DNA of 64,000 nt from Tubiluchus corallicola (lineage: Eukaryota; Priapulida; Priapulimorpha; Priapulimorphida; Tubiluchidae): assembly GCA_030141605.1 (NCBI GenBank), contig JAQGDQ010002374.1, positions 246,001 to 310,000 of the forward strand. The letters are read 5' to 3'. This document shows positions 13,001 through 23,654 of the stretch, one piece after another. A program made the translations under genes and the position numbers. Every line of letters starts with the position of its first letter. Positions within the stretch are counted from its first letter, which is position 1. A model generated the notes under the pieces. That model saw only the letters and a list, made by a program, of their open reading frames with translations, searched no databases and was not told the DNA's origin.

Positions 13001-14128
13001 GCCGTCTTCTTTTCTGTCTTTCCTACGATCATCCTCATCATCAAATCGTCGTCGTTTGCTGGCTTTTTCTTCGTCAGTTGACTCTTGTTTCACCTGAATG
13101 AAAATAAGCAAATAAAACTTCATATGTGCAGTAAGTACGCCATCATCACAGAAAAAGAACTGTCTCCAACATTCACGTCTGAATTATTTACCCAAGGTCT
13201 TTATTTTTACTTAATGTATCAGCTTATCTAATTAGCTAGTTTTACTATAGTGCAAGAAAACTAGCTTTTTGAAATGTCAGTGCACTATTAAGATAAAATC
13301 AAAAATGAATCTTAACACAAAGATTTTGTAAAAGAAGACAACTTTGTTAACGAATGTTGTAGTTTTAGATTTCAAAAACAATTGCAGGTAGTACATGCAC
13401 AGTACATGTACAGGCCATACATGCAGAAAAAATTGACAGATCACTAATTTTTAACATTAGTGAGTTAGACCCTGCTAAAATTTACTCTTCCCAATCACAA
13501 ATCAAACAATTTTTTCGAGAAAAAAATTGACGAAAATGGCTGTTAATCAATATACAATTATTAAAAGTTGGTAATTTTCTAATAAGCAAACAATATTCAA
13601 AACACTTTAGGCAAAATAAATCATCTTTTATGTAATTCAGTGTGCTTAACACATTATCAACATTGACACAATTCATGCCCCATTTAGTTATTGTCAAGGC
13701 GAGCAGCAGTTTCTGTATATTACATGTGGTTTAAAACAAGTGGTGCAAAACATGATTAGTTGGATGAGTTAATTTCCAAACTAATCACAAGAGAGAAATG
13801 AATTTCATAGAATTTTAAAATATTAAACAACACAGCACAATTTGGAAAAAAAATGAAGAACTAAAATATTGTTACTTGCCTTTCCCAAATCAAAAGCTTG
13901 GTCTTGAATATCCTTAAAAGCTCGCAAAAGTTTTTCAGACAATTTCTCTGCTTTCTTCTCATCCAGGTAACGAGCCAGCTTGCGTACCATTTTCTTCTTC
14001 TCATACTGTTTTTGATAGCAATTGACGGAAGCCGACTCTAAATGCGGTTCACTATAACCTAAAAACTTGTACACAACTTTTTCAATCTTTGGTCGTGCTG
14101 CTTCCACCTCACTCTTAGACAGAGACAT
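4052..14128 (-). CDS. PRPF3: U4/U6 small nuclear ribonucleoprotein Prp3
   Basis: Prp3 is a protein of the U4/U6 and U4/U6.U5 tri-snRNP and binds the U4/U6 duplex during spliceosome assembly in the nucleus. Coding exons on the minus strand: 13880-14128, 12969-13093, 12604-12688, 11245-11385, 10559-10636, 8889-9035, 8012-8266, 7075-7305, 4932-5120, 4052-4645. Phases agree at every join and give 697 aa (human is 683). Residues 1-80 are a PWI domain. Residues 84-153 are charged, R/K/D/E-rich. The PRP3 domain spans about 265-500, with [49 protein letters not shown] and [10 protein letters not shown]. The C-terminal DUF1115 region (about 530-690) includes [20 protein letters not shown] and ends with [11 protein letters not shown]. 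The start ATG opens the PWI domain. The first intron uses a GC donor. Orthology is certain. Confidence 0.97.
5324..6770. mobile_element. pogo-like non-autonomous DNA transposon, interrupted by a second element
   Basis: The termini are inverted: ACAGTCAAACCTCGTTATAA at the left and, reverse-complemented, ACAGTCAAACCTAGTTATAC at the right. TA lies on both sides (5322-5323 and 6771-6772), as for Tc1/mariner/pogo insertions. Without the inner element the unit would be about 670 bp. No transposase frame is visible. It sits in the PRPF3 intron between exons 8 and 9. A related small element lies at 47829-48025. Confidence 0.75.
5925..6703. mobile_element. second pogo/Tigger-like MITE nested inside the first
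   Basis: Starts CAGTAGTTGCCGCTTAATAG and ends, reverse-complemented, CAGTAGTCGCCGCTTAATTG, flanked by TA on each side. The ends carry sub-repeats of the form CGCTTAATTGACTC. It is 779 bp with no transposase frame. Because it lies wholly within the 5324-6770 element it inserted later. A diverged copy in opposite internal orientation is at 9158-9883. Confidence 0.8.
9158..9883. mobile_element. relative of the nested pogo-like MITE, inverted
   Basis: TA-flanked element with termini CAGTAAGAGCCGCTTAATAG and, reverse-complemented, CAGTAGGAGCCATTTACTAG. Its interior, read on the minus strand, follows that of 5925-6703 (for example the stretch containing CTAGTGGTTTCCCT and the ACGTGTAAAGTACGT words). 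It sits in the PRPF3 intron between exons 5 and 6. It is non-coding and more decayed than the 5925 copy. Confidence 0.7.
10190..10250 (+). repeat. tRNA-like / SINE head fragment
   Basis: An A-box match (TGGTGTAATAG, 10197-10207) is followed 32 nt later by a degraded B box (GGTTCTAGTCT, 10229-10239). The flanking GCCTCT and AGAGGT can pair like an acceptor stem. At 61 nt it is too short for a working tRNA and no anticodon arm fits, so a tRNA-derived SINE remnant is more likely. Confidence 0.35.
13875..13879 (-). promoter_or_regulatory. PRPF3: GC splice donor of PRPF3 intron 1
   Basis: On the minus strand exon 1 ends AAAG and the intron starts GCAAG, then T. Splicing here joins in frame to exon 2 (VKQESTDEE). 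Using the nearby GT four bases downstream would put a TGA in exon 2 within eight codons. The GC donor is otherwise a perfect U1 match, as is typical of GC-AG introns. Confidence 0.8.
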
Positions 14129-15553
14129 GATGACAGCTGTATTTGAGGAAAAATAAAATGAGCTACCACTAAAGCTTTATTCCCGAAACTAGAATCCTTT
14201 GTCTGGATAAGTCAATAAATCTCAGGACTTTATACATAAGTATCCATGAGTGTCATGTCTTATTACATCTGAAAGAATGCACACAAATTTATTTTAGAAT
14301 CTTCAAACATTTTGGCTAAATCAATTGAAGAGTGATTACTTCACTAGACATTTTGTCAGAATTACTAGCAGAAAGCAACCAGAAGAATATAATTATTTAA
14401 TCTTACAGAATTAAAAGACATTAATTAAAAGGTCTTCTTAAAATGTTCTACCAAAAACTTCTTAAAAGTTTTCTTACAACTTAATTACACTTGGGAGTGT
14501 TGCTTCCAATAAGCTTATTAATAATGGTCTTGGCTTCACTATTTAATTTGTACATTAAAAAGGAATCACACGAGTCAACACTTAATTACCACAATCCCTT
14601 AATGATAACCGATAAAAACATTTTCCTACATCTCATAATAAATTATACAATTCAGTTTTCATCTCCATTATACTCTAGTCCAATGTTAGATTTAATATCC
14701 CACTGTTATAATCTAATACTGTGAATGTGAAACCGTTTCTTATGTACCTCTGTTTCTATGTCCCCCCCCCCCCCCCGGTAAATTGCAAATGTTACTCTCT
14801 AATATTTCAACGTTACTTTTCATAAAGATTTTTTTCAAATAATTTCCTAATAACAGAGGTTAAAAATCTGTTAATTCTCCTTTAGATCTCCCACCTTTGT
14901 ACTTAGAGTTGATTATTATCTCTTTCAATCATTAGGTAGGTCATCAAGTAGCCCATATACCATAACAACAGCTATCAATGAAGTCAGTTGACTTTCCCTC
15001 TAACAGTTTTTAGTAAGTGGATGTAAACAAAGATTATGTTTCAAAGGATTAACTATATTTTAAACAAGGAATTAGTATATTTCATAGAACAAAATTCTCA
15101 ATTTTATTTTTAGTTGCTAGAAAGCAGTTTCAAAAATCCATAAATATGCAGGAAACGCGCCAATTTATGGGCGGCGGCGGTTCACTGGCTCCTCTTCACC
15201 TTTTCCAATATCAGCACAACCTATTAAATGTGCAAGAGCAGATTATTTTCTTCTATCATTATATGGTCGTTCCTAGTTCCGCATAGGAGTGTCATCCTTC
15301 GCACTCATTACATTTAGTTGTAACACGTTTTCTCTTAATTCCATAATTTCTCTAAATGCTCTTACTAATCATTGAAGCGTATCCATTTCAGTCAATGGGA
15401 ACTGTTCTGAGCGTCACTGGGGGAATTTATAGCACTCACCAGATAGCCTACCATATTTGATTCATGACTAGTAAAAGCACTTTCAAACTTTTGGCATCAA
15501 GTCCTACAAAATCCAGAGAACAGTTCCCCAAAGGTGGAGTAGGAGGTGTAGGG
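14129..15553. other. upstream flank of PRPF3; no gene seen
   Basis: AT-rich non-coding DNA that should contain the PRPF3 promoter and 5' UTR, though I cannot place a start site. A run of 15 C residues at 14762-14776 is the only marked compositional feature. No spliced open frame is evident. Confidence 0.5.
14762..14776. repeat. poly-C (poly-G) tract
   Basis: Fifteen consecutive C residues in an AT-rich background, about 630 bp upstream of the PRPF3 start codon. The length is likely to vary between individuals and in sequencing. Confidence 0.9.
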
Positions 15554-16455
15554 AGCCGAGTGGACCACTGAGCCAAGTAGACCACTTCCGGTAAAACCGA
15601 TGCGCTAAAAGTAGTGTCCTACATGGGCAGCCCAAGTAGGACACTAGCGATTTTTGTCGAGAAACTTGCTCTGGCAAATCTTGTTTCCAGTTTATATTAC
15701 CATTGTTTATAAGTATTGTTATGACATAATAAAGCATAAAACAAAATTTCTTTTAGAAACGGATATTCCTTGGCAATTTACAAATGCATTTCTTACAATA
15801 ATTTCATCATTATGATTAACTCCATTAATATATCATAACATTAAACCTAGTATCTAATGCTTTGAAGAGAGAAATTCTGCACACAGTTATTACAGAAATA
15901 ATTGCAAATTTAAAAATGAGACAGATGCTGCTAAGCCTTCACAACACAAAAAAGTAATTTTTAACATTTAAGAAAAGCAAGGATAATTAGTTTTAATATT
16001 ATCAGTAATATTGTAACATGTAGGGCACTGTCCTACATGGCTCGCTAGCCCATGCAGGACACATAGATCGCTAGAACGTTTACTTATAAGAAAACAATTA
16101 TTTGCCCAAGAGGTAGTGAAACGGATCACCTGTTTGTGAAGTGCGACAAAATCAAAAATGATATACCTTAAACAAATGTTGAATTCGCAAAAAAGTGGTT
16201 TTTTTCACTTCAACAACATTAATATCGAAACCAAATTTAATATTGTCCGTTCTACCAGCTCAGAATAAAATTCTTTTATTTTATTAGATGTATAACAAAT
16301 TATTCAACGTGTACTAACGTTTTTAATTATTATTATTACATAAACAAGCACAACGGACGGTGTCAGTACAGTTAACGACTCAATTCGCGACCTGTCTCTA
16401 GTGTCCTACTTGGGCAGCCCTAGTAGACCAATTGGTCTACTTGGCTCCACTCGAC
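15554..16455. mobile_element. multi-module foldback DNA element
   Basis: The outer ends are inverted copies (GCCGAGTGG then GAGCCAAGTAGACCA at the left; GTCGAGTGGAGCCAAGTAGA as the reverse complement of the right). Inside these a second inverted module, GGGCAGCCCAAGTAGGACAC, lies near both ends. A third palindromic copy of the GTCCTACATGG word is central, at about 16028-16062. The sub-modules are themselves hairpins. No transposase frame is visible. I cannot assign the superfamily. Confidence 0.7.
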
Positions 16456-17006
16456 TCATAACAGGAGGTTCACATTTGCAAAGGGAGTAATTAATGAGTG
16501 GAACATGTTGCTTGACGCTGTAGTTCAAGCCTCCAATCCTGCCCAGTTTAAGATTCGTCTTGATAGACACTAGAAATGCAATCCAGAAAAATATAAAGAT
16601 CCCAGATTGCCACAATGGCAACACTCAGGAAATCTTGTGCTATACTTCATGATCGCAGTGTGGCCACAAATTTTGTTAATTTTTATTTTAATAAAGTAAA
16701 CAAGGAAGAGTGGAGAGGTCCATAAGCTGCTTATGCTTAACCTCTATCCTTCGACGGTAACGGTAATTTAACTTTTATAAACTGTTAACAAAAATTCAAA
16801 AACGTTACGTTTACGTTCATGCCTAAATCACCAGATTCACCACCAGGGCGCACAACAGTAGCGTTGCCAATATACTTATAATTGCGAATGTAATTGCAGC
16901 ATCGTTTTTGTTATTAGTCAAGCATCTGTACACACAATGAATTGTGCACACGCCACACTAAAGATCATGTCAACACTCAACAGGTGAGCAATCTCTATCA
17001 GAAAGT

Positions 17007-18155
17007 AGGGATGAGCATTCTCTACCAGAAAGCGAATTCGAATCGAACCGAATTTGTGACTTTCGAATTCGAATTGAGATTGAACGATTTTCGAACAAGT
17101 TTCCGGAACCACCAGTAAAAATTAGTCTTACAAAAATTATGCATGCATATCACTAGATTTTGTTCTGCAATAAAACGACTAGTAATTTGTTTAAAGTTGT
17201 GCACAGAAATCACAGCTAAATTATGCTAATTGCATGACGTTTCAATCGTTTTAAGGATCAGGAAGAAATGTGATTGAAGTGCTGAATTATTAAAATCTAT
17301 AGTTTTGGATTCGAATCGAGTTCGAACTAAAAAACTCGTTCGAATCGAATTCGAGCGTTCGAATTCGATTCGAATGTTCGATGCTCACCCCCTACCAGAA
17401 AGCGAATTCGAATCGAATTTGTGACTTTCGAATCGAACCGAAACTTTAGCATTTCAAATTCGAATTGTGTTTGAAAGATTTTCGAGCCACCAGTAAACAG
17501 CGATCTTACAAAGATCATGCAAATTACTCAATTTTGTTCTGCAATAAAACCGCTAATAATTAATTAAAAAATGTAAAATTAATTAAAAATGTGCACAGGA
17601 ATCACTACTAAATTGTGCTAATTGTATGATGTTTCAAGTGTTTTAATGATAAAGAATGTGTATGGCTGAAGTGCTCAATTATTCAAATCTATAATTTTAG
17701 GTTTGAATCGAATTCAAATTAAAAAAAACTCGTTCGAATCGAATTTGAACATTTGATGCTCTCCCCAACATTAGAGCATTCTCAACTAGAAAGCAAATTT
17801 GTGTCGAATCGAATTTGTGACTTTCGAATTCTAGTTGAACCAAATTTCAGTATTTCAAATCCAAATTAAATTCAAATACACTTTAAAAGATTTTTGAACT
17901 AGTAAAAAGTGGTCTTACAAAGATCGTGCATAGAACTGTATTTTGTTCTGCAGTAAAACCGCTCTATTAGATTGTTAAAAATTTCGCACAGAAAACGCAG
18001 CTAAATTGTGCTAATTGCATGCTTTCTCAAACATTTAAATGATAAAGAACATATGTAGCTGAAGTCACGAATTATTCAAATTGATGATTGAAGGTTTGAA
18101 TCAAATTCGACCTAAAAAAACTCGTTCGAGTCAAATTCAAACGTTCGATGCTCAC
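17007..18155. mobile_element. hAT-like non-autonomous element built of three tandem units
   Basis: Three head-to-tail units of roughly 370-390 bp begin near 17007, 17392 and 17775. Each unit carries, in order: a GAATTCGAATCGAA-type inverted word, a stretch with CCACCAGTAAA, TTTTGTTCTGCAATAAAAC, GTGCACAG and GCTAATTGCATG, then a second run of TTCGAATCGAATTCGA. The whole is bounded by TAGGGATGAGCATTC and GATGCTCACTCCTA, inverted ends of the hAT type. Unit 1 is preceded by a 25-bp partial duplication of its own start. There is no open frame. Confidence 0.7.
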
Positions 18156-18299
18156 TCCTATCCTACACTCGATAGGCAGGTAGTAGCCTAATAAGCCTTT
18201 TCTTAACATTTAAAAGCAGTTCAATTCCTTTAACTCCATTTTCAAACACTTAGCTGTTTGTTAGTGTGTCTATTAGTAATTAATTACATGATTAGTCTT

Positions 18300-18520
18300 T
18301 AAGCTGCTGTATCAATTTCTTTACTGGTCTATTATTCATCATCTATTTGTCTCCTGTTAACAGTTTAATTAGTACATAATAAGCTCTGCCTATTGAATGT
18401 TTGTAAATCCACCACTGATGATGGCAGCAGCAGCTAGCCGAAACGTTTTCTGAGCCTAATCTGGGCAGAGGCATTTGTTTGGGACTTAAATCCTTGTGTT
18501 TTGGATTCTCTACAACTTTC
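18300..18520 (+). repeat. retroelement-like 3' fragment
   Basis: Contains CTGATGATGGCAGC followed by TAGCCGAAACGTTTTCTGAG. This wording recurs at the 3' part of many invertebrate retroelements as I remember them. No reverse-transcriptase frame adjoins it. Weak call. Confidence 0.3.
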
Positions 18521-19142
18521 TTTTAAACTATTGTAACTGTTTTGCAATTCAGATTTTCCATAAAAATATTGTAATATTCAATTCTTCGTTTAACCTTTGC
18601 TGCTTGTGCTTCATTTGTGCATATCTTAATAATTATTGTGAAATATTTTTGTCGTAAATTCTCTACTTTAGCTTCTTCAGGACCATAAGTGGGTGTTGCA
18701 TTTTGCATGCTTCATGAAAAAAATGCTCTCACCAAGCAGCGATTATGTTATATTTGATCATGTTTGTTGGCTTCTATTCTGCACACAATAGATTTTCTTG
18801 CAAAATTATATGAAATGTGTTTGCTTACCTTAGACAAATTTAAAATCCATTTTTGATGAAAACACTGTAAAAAGCTTTCAGTAAATGCATAGTTTGCACT
18901 GTAGCACTATCACTTGTGCAAAATCCGTTAATGCAAAAAATTTCAACTATCCAGACACAGTATTCTAACGCACGTTGGCCTCAACTCTGCTCTATTTTTA
19001 AGGAGAAATTCCTGTTAAAAGATGAAATGACCTTTATTTCTCATTGCTGATTGCAATTGTTTACAGCTGGTGATATTGGATGTATAGGGTAGACAATCTC
19101 ACTGTGTGCCACCAAACAGCTGGCTTAAATACAGGGAGAAAC

Positions 19143-19148
19143 TTTATT
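19143..19148 (-). terminator. possible poly(A) signal for the 47-aa frame
   Basis: AATAAA on the minus strand, about 330 nt beyond the stop codon of the small open frame at 19479-19622. Confidence 0.3.
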
Positions 19149-19478
19149 GAAGAAGAATGCAAATATGCTATCACAGGGAGACATACATGTTAAAAATAGA
19201 TTGACTACACCTAGTCAATACGTATAGCTTCTCAGTGTTCTAACCTCATGATCTAACCTTAGAGTAGTGCATACAAGAACAGCATACGAGCTATAAACTA
19301 ACTTGAGTTGTTTATTACCATCTTGAAATGTTGAATATTTAGTGTTTAAGTTGCATAGACACTCTATTTACAGCGCACGTCACTTAGCTGAAATCTATGC
19401 ATGTATGTAGCACAAACTGCAAAGTGTTCTTAACCAAAACTGTGCTAAAAACAGCTCAACTCTCTCTGTCTGCACAGT

Positions 19479-19622
19479 TCAACGCTTAGCCCGCATATCT
19501 CTCATCTTAGCGGCTCGGACTCTCAAATGCATCTCCCTTGCAAACAGGGATCTGATTCTCTCCTCACTTGCATATGCTGGAATTTGTTGAAGTCCACTAA
19601 GCAGTGGCTTATTTAATGGCAT
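19479..19622 (-). CDS. small basic open frame, 47 aa, hypothetical
   Basis: ATG at 19622 to TGA at 19479. The product runs MPLNKPLLSGLQQIPAYASE then ERIRSLFAREMHLRVRAAKM and ends RDMRAKR. Its composition (regular R, E, A, L with an amphipathic basic helix) looks more protein-like than the surrounding AT-rich shadows. Just upstream, GAGTAG before GACGGCAATG could be a weak acceptor, so this may instead be the last exon of a larger gene. I recognise no family. It is isolated between repeats, with a possible AATAAA downstream. Confidence 0.35.
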   Translation of the reverse strand: MPLNKPLLSGLQQIPAYASEERIRSLFAREMHLRVRAAKMRDMRAKR

Positions 19623-21289
19623 GATTTCCACATTGCCGTCCTACTCGAACTGCCGTAAACCGTTAATCGCAAATAATAAACTTTATATTTCCACTGAAAC
19701 ACTTGCGATATTTTCTCAACAATATCTCTAAATATTATTGGCCTGGTCGACTTACGTGCGCAAATGTGAGTGCGCAGAGCGAATATGAAAAAAAGCTATC
19801 TTGAATGCGTTTGTGTTGTGTAGCAATTTTGTTCCTATTGCAAATGCTAAGAAAAGCCTTAAATAGAAGAATAATTATTAGAAAAATTGCAATGACGTTT
19901 TTCAGTTTAAAAAAAATACTCTTAGGAAATTCTGTCGTGTTTGAAAACGAGACAAGGTAACGATATGTTGGCTGTCACAAATTTGAAAGGTTGGAATGTG
20001 TTGTTGACGTTTGTCACTTTTATATTTTTGATAAATATTTTCGTTTCTGAAACTCCAATTAACTTTAAAAAATGCGAATGAGTGTGATTGACAAACTGCA
20101 GTGTTTTATTATTAGTGCTAAGCAATTTATGCGATAGAGCTTAAAACCGCATAGAAAACACTCCAGCTTTTTTCTCGTCTGTTGTCTATTAAGTTTTATA
20201 CTACTATACTGGCCTTATTTAACTAATTTTTAAGTTTATTTAACGTTTATACGTAGAGTGATTTTCCGCACGGTGTCCCGCAAAGGAAATTCGCATGGTT
20301 TTCCAGGGCCAGAATTTCGTTATATTTTGCCAGTATCTAAGCGATTCTCGAAATGACTTTTGTGAGAATACAGAGAATCAGGATCTAAGTTACATAATTC
20401 AAGTACGATCAGTTATAATTATTGAAACAACTTACTTAAACTAGTCGATTGAATTTCAATTAAAGTGATTTATTATTATAAGAATTAATCACTACCAGTA
20501 CTAACATCTTTTTTTCAGAATGAGACCTAACATAAAATTTACTGATTCAGTCTCCAAACCATTTAGAATTTTGTTGATTCTCCTCTTTGTCAGTGAATAC
20601 AATCATCATTTCCCTTATCAAGAAGTGTATAACAAGCATTTGAAAGAAAAATTTATCTAAATTTATGCGAAACTCGGAAAATTTTACTCGTATGGTTTTA
20701 CTGATATGGTCATATCACGCGCACACTTTTGATATGATAGGTCATGCATCAATCTACTCTAGCAAAATCTAAGAAAGAATTAAAGAAGAAGATCGTAGAC
20801 AAATACAAATAAACTTTTAAATGGTCCAGCATTTTCCCCCCATACTATAATTTGTAGTGTAGTTAGTGTTTTAACTATATTATTTTTGTTGCAGTTTATT
20901 TATTACAATATTGCTGATTAATTAATTATTTGTTTTAGTTTGTGACTGCATATATGTGACAAAATGCAAATAAAGATAATACATATTGCTGGAATTTAAC
21001 ATAATTATGTTGTTGCCAGTCATATTTTCTCCTTTCCTTGTGTCCTAATTTTTCTTCTTTTTTCACTATCCTGTAACCATAATACCCTATGAAATACTTG
21101 ATCCACGATACGTTTATCTCTGTTCCATCTTTCAAGATTCCTGTGAAACCTGGCTTGAATCTCCTATTATTGTATTATTGAATCCTTTTATTGATTTATT
21201 ATTGTATTAATGTAATTTACTTTGAACATTTACATTAGTTTATACTGTAACAGCGATTTTGTTATATGTTGTGTTATGTGTAATAAAAA

Positions 21290-21452
21290 AGTCTTGGAAA
21301 CTTGCACATATCTTATATGTTGACTATTACAAAGAACTTGAAAGAAGATCCACCTGCAGTAAATGCACCAGCCGCCTCGTACAAGAACCCTACGTAGGTA
21401 ACAAATCCCATTTGGTACCTTCCTAAGTCTGCACCGATTTTCTAAAAAAACG
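21290..21452 (-). CDS. orphan terminal-exon candidate, hydrophobic peptide
   Basis: On the minus strand a TTTTTTAG acceptor leads into an open stretch reading KIGADLGRYQMGFVTYVGFL and YEAAGAFTAGGSSFKFFVIV, then NI and a stop. The G/A/F/Y composition looks like a membrane segment, unlike nearby AT-shadow frames. Two AATAAA hexamers lie beyond it (minus strand, about 21187-21205). I find no partner exons upstream, so it may be a fragment of a broken gene or retrocopy. Unrecognised. Confidence 0.25.
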
Positions 21453-23119
21453 TCGCTCAAAGAACAATCTAAAGGAAAATTTCTTCTTAAAATAGAAAAA
21501 TGATGCTTTTTAAAAGAGTTTTTTAATAGAAATTTTTTCTCTTTTAATTTCAGTTATTCGGGCTTCCACTCCAATAAAATTGGTTTTTGTTGTCATGCTG
21601 GAGACATTGCTTGGCCTTGTATTTAATAAAATATTGAAAATCACGTTTAATGGGTACCACAACAATATTAATTTATGATTGGTGGAGCACGGTTTAACTA
21701 AAACTGGACGACAGCCAAAAATGGCAATACTGTTGTACCATGTCACGGCAACGTATTTTTGATGGATGACAGGAAAAGGAGCCTTCAGTATTTTGTTTCT
21801 TGTTTGGTTGTTGCCAATTATTATTAATGTAACTAAACATATCATTTGAAGACAAGTTCATGTCAATTTGTAATGTCAGGTTTAAATTAATTCATATTGC
21901 ATAATTTAAATTCACTTATCTGTTGTTTTAACAAGAAGAACAGTTAAGTTCTTCGACTATGCAGCCTGATTTTCGCCATCTTAATTGTCATCTGGCCTGA
22001 TGATGTCACTGACATTAAATATCCGTAGTGAGCTTAGCAAACGCGTTGCAAAATAAACGGCGGCTGTTGTATTTACAAACATACTATAATAGGTGTTCCT
22101 GCTTAATAAATAATGAGATGTCCAATATACAGAGATTCAAATACATCACTGACTACTGTCAGTCCTATACAGTTTGCAAGTACTGTAAGTTCCTCAGTGG
22201 GTTTTGTGTTCTACAGTTTTTAGATGCCTGATTTAATACTAAACCTAGCAGAAGAAATGCTTTTCAGACAATGCTTCTTATATTTTTAGACACTTGGGAA
22301 AACACTCACATTTTTTTCTAATGTGCGTTCCCGTTTTCTATCTCACTACGATCCCATTTTGTCTGTATGTCATGATCCTGGAGATCCCTGGAATGCATGT
22401 CATGTGGTTCAAGATGTACAAAGTGCTACATTCAGTTTCTGGTCCAATGTTATTATTATTATTATTGCAATAATTATTATTATTACATCACTTTTATACC
22501 AGTTTGGAAGTTTTTTGCTATACAAAATTGCGACTAATTGGTGCTTATGTTGTCCAACCTTACCCTAATTGCAAGCAATAATAGGTCTGAAATTGATTGA
22601 TGTCTTTAACCAGTATATACCCTTCAGCAATAGTATGTGGTCACTAATGGCCACTTTGCCAGATTGTTCTGTTCGTATCAAAAGGTACTGTGATTTACTG
22701 GGTTGATTTTCGGCCTCAAATCGTAATTGTGAGGTGTGGCCTTTTACAGCAGTTAAAAACAGATTCGAATAGCTATTATATGCTATGCACCATGATACCT
22801 TTGGAAATTTATTACAGTTGCCTACTTTGTTTGTTCAAACGAATAAGTTTAAATTGTGCAAAAATTAGATTTCATTCTACTCAATAGATGTTTTGTTTCT
22901 TAGAATAAATGTTCAATTGCATGAGTAGCACATACTACCAAACATTGTTATTGAGGTATGATGGTGTCAAAACTCTAGTGCCATATCTATTGCTCACGAC
23001 ATTTTAACACTTGCCGTAGAACATGTACAGTGCAGGTATAAAGATAAAATTTTCGCTTGTTCATAACTGCCATAATCTTTGTAAATCGAATCCACATTCT
23101 ATGCCGCTTTCACAATCGG

Positions 23120-23166
23120 TGGCGCGCAGTCCAAAGTTAAGGCGGCAAAATGCACTCTGTTTTACG
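23120..23166 (+). other. FBXW7: candidate non-coding first exon of FBXW7
   Basis: A slightly GC-richer patch (GGTGGCGCGCAG) ends in TTTTACG|GTAAGAA, a good donor, 468 bp before the acceptor of the first coding exon at 23635. Joined to it, an upstream ATG at about 23149 would encode 11 codons ending at TGA 23651-23653, one base before the main ATG. The exon start is a guess. Confidence 0.4.
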
Positions 23167-23299
23167 GTAAGAAATTTGGAAGTTGGGATAGCTGAGCACT
23201 TACAACATAATGAAGCTATAAATTTTAATGAAAATGTACCTTACACTCTGAACACTTTCACTTTAAGAACGTTAATTTAAACCTCATTTTATAAAGTGG

Positions 23300-23400
23300 T
23301 CCTAGTACCCTTTAAGGCCGACCATTTGGTTGACCAGGTGACCAAAACCACTTGTATCGTCCATTTGACTTAGCTCAGGTGGACCATAAAGGGTAAGAGA
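23300..23400. repeat. small inverted repeat
   Basis: TACCCTTTAAGGCCGACCA near 23308 faces GTGGACCATAAAGGGTA near 23380-23396. The two form an imperfect hairpin of about 90 bp in the probable first intron of FBXW7. Probably a decayed MITE. Confidence 0.35.
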
Positions 23401-23654
23401 AGGTTGATTGATTGTTTTCGGTTAGATTGCAGCAAAACCGATAGATTATGACTTCGCTATTAGGAATATTAGGTTTAAGCTCTTACTATTCTTATTCAGG
23501 TTATTCAGTTTAGCTTCTCTGGCAGTGCATTGTGGCGCTCTACTGAATGGCAACAGATTACATCATTGTTTTGATAACAGTGGCATTTACCAAGTTGTAT
23601 TTGTTATGAAATTTATTGTGTTGCGTTTTTGCAGGTTGACGATGGCTGCTTGAT

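Larger units (their letters stand above)
18521..23095. other. gene-poor AT-rich region between PRPF3 and FBXW7
   Basis: Apart from the 47-aa frame and one orphan exon candidate I see no supported gene. There is an AT palindrome at 22448-22486 (ATT repeats meeting AAT repeats around GCAATA). Open frames here are short, K/N/I/F-rich and without splice context. Confidence 0.45.

Noticed and set aside
18405-18480. Possible hammerhead ribozyme: CTGATGA followed by a short stem and CCGAAACG
   Set aside because: The core words are present, but I find no matching stem III with a UH cleavage site and stem II would be only three pairs. The phrase is also common in retroelement ends.
21510-21845. 111-aa minus-strand frame considered as a transposase remnant
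   Set aside because: No catalytic or DNA-binding motif is recognisable and the codon content matches AT-rich background.
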